A stretch of DNA of 64,000 nt, taken from the NCBI GenBank assembly GCA_016705365.1, contig JADIYI010000009.1, forward strand, positions 310,001-374,000, given 5' to 3'. Under the pieces are notes generated by a model, which saw only the letters and a list, made by a program, of their open reading frames with translations, was not told the origin of the DNA and did no database searches. This DNA comes from Gammaproteobacteria bacterium (GTDB lineage Bacteria > Pseudomonadota > Gammaproteobacteria > Pseudomonadales > UBA5518). A program made the position numbers and the translations under genes. Within the stretch, counting starts at the first letter, position 1; every line of letters begins with the position of its first letter. Shown piece after piece: positions 62,742-64,000 of this stretch.

Positions 62742-63587
62742 TCAGTAAGTCTTCAGACCCTCTGCGCGGAAAATGGAACACACCTGCTCCACCGCCTCGG
62801 CGGAAGGGGGCTCGGTATTGCCAAGCTTGTACTCGATGCCGAGCTTGTCCCACTTGTAGCGGCCCAACTGATGGAAGGGCAGTACGTCCACGCGCTCGAC
62901 ATTGCCGAGACTGCCCGCAAAGCGGGCAATTTGCCCCACTTCGTCGGGGTCGTCGGTCAGCCCGGGCACCATGACAAAACGCACCCAGCCCGGCCTGCGC
63001 CGCGCGGCGAGACGCTGTGCAAACACGCGGGTCGGACCCGGTTCCCGACCCGTCAAATGACGGTGTTTCTCCTCGTCCCACGCCTTGAGGTCAAGCAGCA
63101 CCAGGTCGGCCAGGTCCAGCTCCGCGTCGCTCAGACGCTCCCCGTAGTAGCCATTGGTATCGAGCGCGGTGTGAATGCCCATCCCCTTTGCCGCCTGGAA
63201 CATCTTCACGACGAAGCGGTCCTGCAGCAGCGGCTCGCCCCCGCTGATGGTGAAGCCACCGGACATGACTTTCAGACCATAGCGATACTTGCGCAATTGT
63301 TCGGTCGCCTTGACGACGGCGACCGGGATGCCGTTGCGCAAGGTCCAGGTATCCGGGTTGTGGCAGTAGAGACAGCGCCACATGCAGCCCGTCGTCCAGG
63401 CCACCGCCCGCATCCCCGGGCCATCCAGCGCCGATCCGGTGGTAAAGGAGTGCAGGAAGCCCATGTCGCCGCTTTCAAGCGCCGTCCGGACGTCCGTCTC
63501 GGGCAGGTCCTTGCCGAGTTCGATACGCATATCGAACGGGCTCTTCGCCTCCAGCGAAACTTTCTGCTGCACTTGCTGCCCGGTCAT
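62742..63587 (-). CDS. pflA: pyruvate formate-lyase activating enzyme
   Basis: A 281-residue radical SAM enzyme that installs the glycyl radical on pyruvate formate-lyase. The cluster motif is CMWRCLYC, followed by HNPDTW, with TISGGEPLLQ and DTNGYYG. The N-terminal 45 residues before GFLHSFTTGSALDGPGMR are longer than in E. coli PflA; a start at MRIELG is possible. It begins four bases after the pflB stop, so the two genes are coupled. Confidence 0.95.
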   Translation of the reverse strand: MTGQQVQQKVSLEAKSPFDMRIELGKDLPETDVRTALESGDMGFLHSFTTGSALDGPGMRAVAWTTGCMWRCLYCHNPDTWTLRNGIPVAVVKATEQLRKYRYGLKVMSGGFTISGGEPLLQDRFVVKMFQAAKGMGIHTALDTNGYYGERLSDAELDLADLVLLDLKAWDEEKHRHLTGREPGPTRVFAQRLAARRRPGWVRFVMVPGLTDDPDEVGQIARFAGSLGNVERVDVLPFHQLGRYKWDKLGIEYKLGNTEPPSAEAVEQVCSIFRAEGLKTY

Positions 63588-63591
63588 GACA

Positions 63592-64000
63592 TCACGCTCC
63601 GTGAAAGGTCCGGTTGATAACGTCCATCTGCTGCTCGCGTGTCAGGCGTACGAAGTTCACCGCGTAGCCCGATACCCGGATAGTGAGTTGCGGGTACTTC
63701 TCCGGATGCTCCATGGCGTCGACCAGCGTTTCACGCGTCATGACGTTGATGTTCATGTGGAATCCCGTGGCGCCGAAAAAGGCGTCGAGCATGGAAGTCA
63801 GGTTGGTGATGCGGTCCTCAGGCACGCGCCCGAGCCCCGTCGGCACCAGCGAGGTGGTCAGCGAAATCCCGTCCTGCGCGTCGCGATAGGGAATTTTTGC
63901 CACCGAATAGGCCGAGGCGTGGATGCCGTAACTGTCCCGGCCGTGCATCGGATTGGCGCCCGGCGCGAAAGGCTCGCCGTGGCGGCGCCCGTCGGGTGTA
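63592..64000 (-). CDS. pflB: pyruvate formate-lyase, C-terminal part (5' end outside window)
   Basis: About 136 C-terminal residues of the glycyl radical enzyme that splits pyruvate to acetyl-CoA and formate under low oxygen. The frame is open to the window edge (TPDGRRHGEPFAPGANPM), followed by GLGRVPEDRITNLTSMLD, and RVSGYAVNFVRLTREQQ holds the radical glycine. Upstream codons lie beyond base 64000. Confidence 0.95.
   Translation of the reverse strand, partial: TPDGRRHGEPFAPGANPMHGRDSYGIHASAYSVAKIPYRDAQDGISLTTSLVPTGLGRVPEDRITNLTSMLDAFFGATGFHMNINVMTRETLVDAMEHPEKYPQLTIRVSGYAVNFVRLTREQQMDVINRTFHGA

Overview
The window is GC-rich, densely coding bacterial DNA from what is most likely an aerobic or facultative gammaproteobacterium. 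The SdhB-like protein has the Cys-Cys-Asp-Cys pattern of enterobacterial SdhB. Three TonB-dependent receptors show an outer membrane, and a pyruvate formate-lyase pair shows some anaerobic capacity. I saw no rRNA or tRNA gene, CRISPR array or replication origin.

Most of the window is acyl-CoA catabolism on the minus strand. Block 1 (about 9.1-20.0 kb) has two class III CoA-transferases, two crotonases, a DUF35/thiolase-like pair, an F420-type luciferase-like oxidoreductase, a frameshifted third CoA-transferase and a TonB receptor. Block 2 (24.5-29.7 kb) is a molybdenum hydroxylase operon with a broken large subunit plus an acyl-CoA synthetase. Block 3 (39.7-54.1 kb) has two acyl-CoA dehydrogenases, an alpha-methylacyl-CoA racemase-like protein, two hotdog hydratase subunits, a fused double CoA-transferase, another CoA-transferase, an SDR, crotonases and F420-type oxidoreductases (one a pseudogene), with a third TonB receptor upstream. 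Together they suggest import and CoA-dependent degradation of a branched or polycyclic lipid such as a sterol, bile acid or terpenoid side chain. The substrate is inferred.

Two accessory blocks interrupt this scheme. A toxin-antitoxin module (20.3-21.0 kb) lies between 88-bp direct repeats, and a six-gene hydrogenase-4-like membrane complex plus a ribbon-helix-helix regulator (29.9-37.3 kb) lies between 57-bp direct repeats. The two repeats look related, and each block sits between a leftward and a rightward gene. The hydrogenase-like large subunit lacks both nickel-binding CxxC motifs, so the complex is probably an energy-converting hydrogenase-related (Ehr-like) machine, not a hydrogenase.

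Other parts: a partial M24 peptidase and an HSL-type hydrolase around a REP-like hairpin (0-2.8 kb); a TonB receptor operon divergent from a TetR regulator with AT-rich tandem operators (2.9-7.2 kb); an isolated sdhB-like gene and a ferritin-like gene (7.6-9.0 kb); an encapsulated-ferritin-like gene without cargo tail beside a catalase (22.6-24.4 kb); and at the right end a nitroreductase-like protein, a large flavoprotein, a redox protein with a permease, an IS1182-type transposase remnant, a lipase-like hydrolase and pflA-pflB (pflB cut by the window edge).

Four loci are visibly decayed: a CoA-transferase frameshift, the molybdenum subunit deletion, a flavin oxidoreductase with nonsense plus frameshift, and the transposase remnant.
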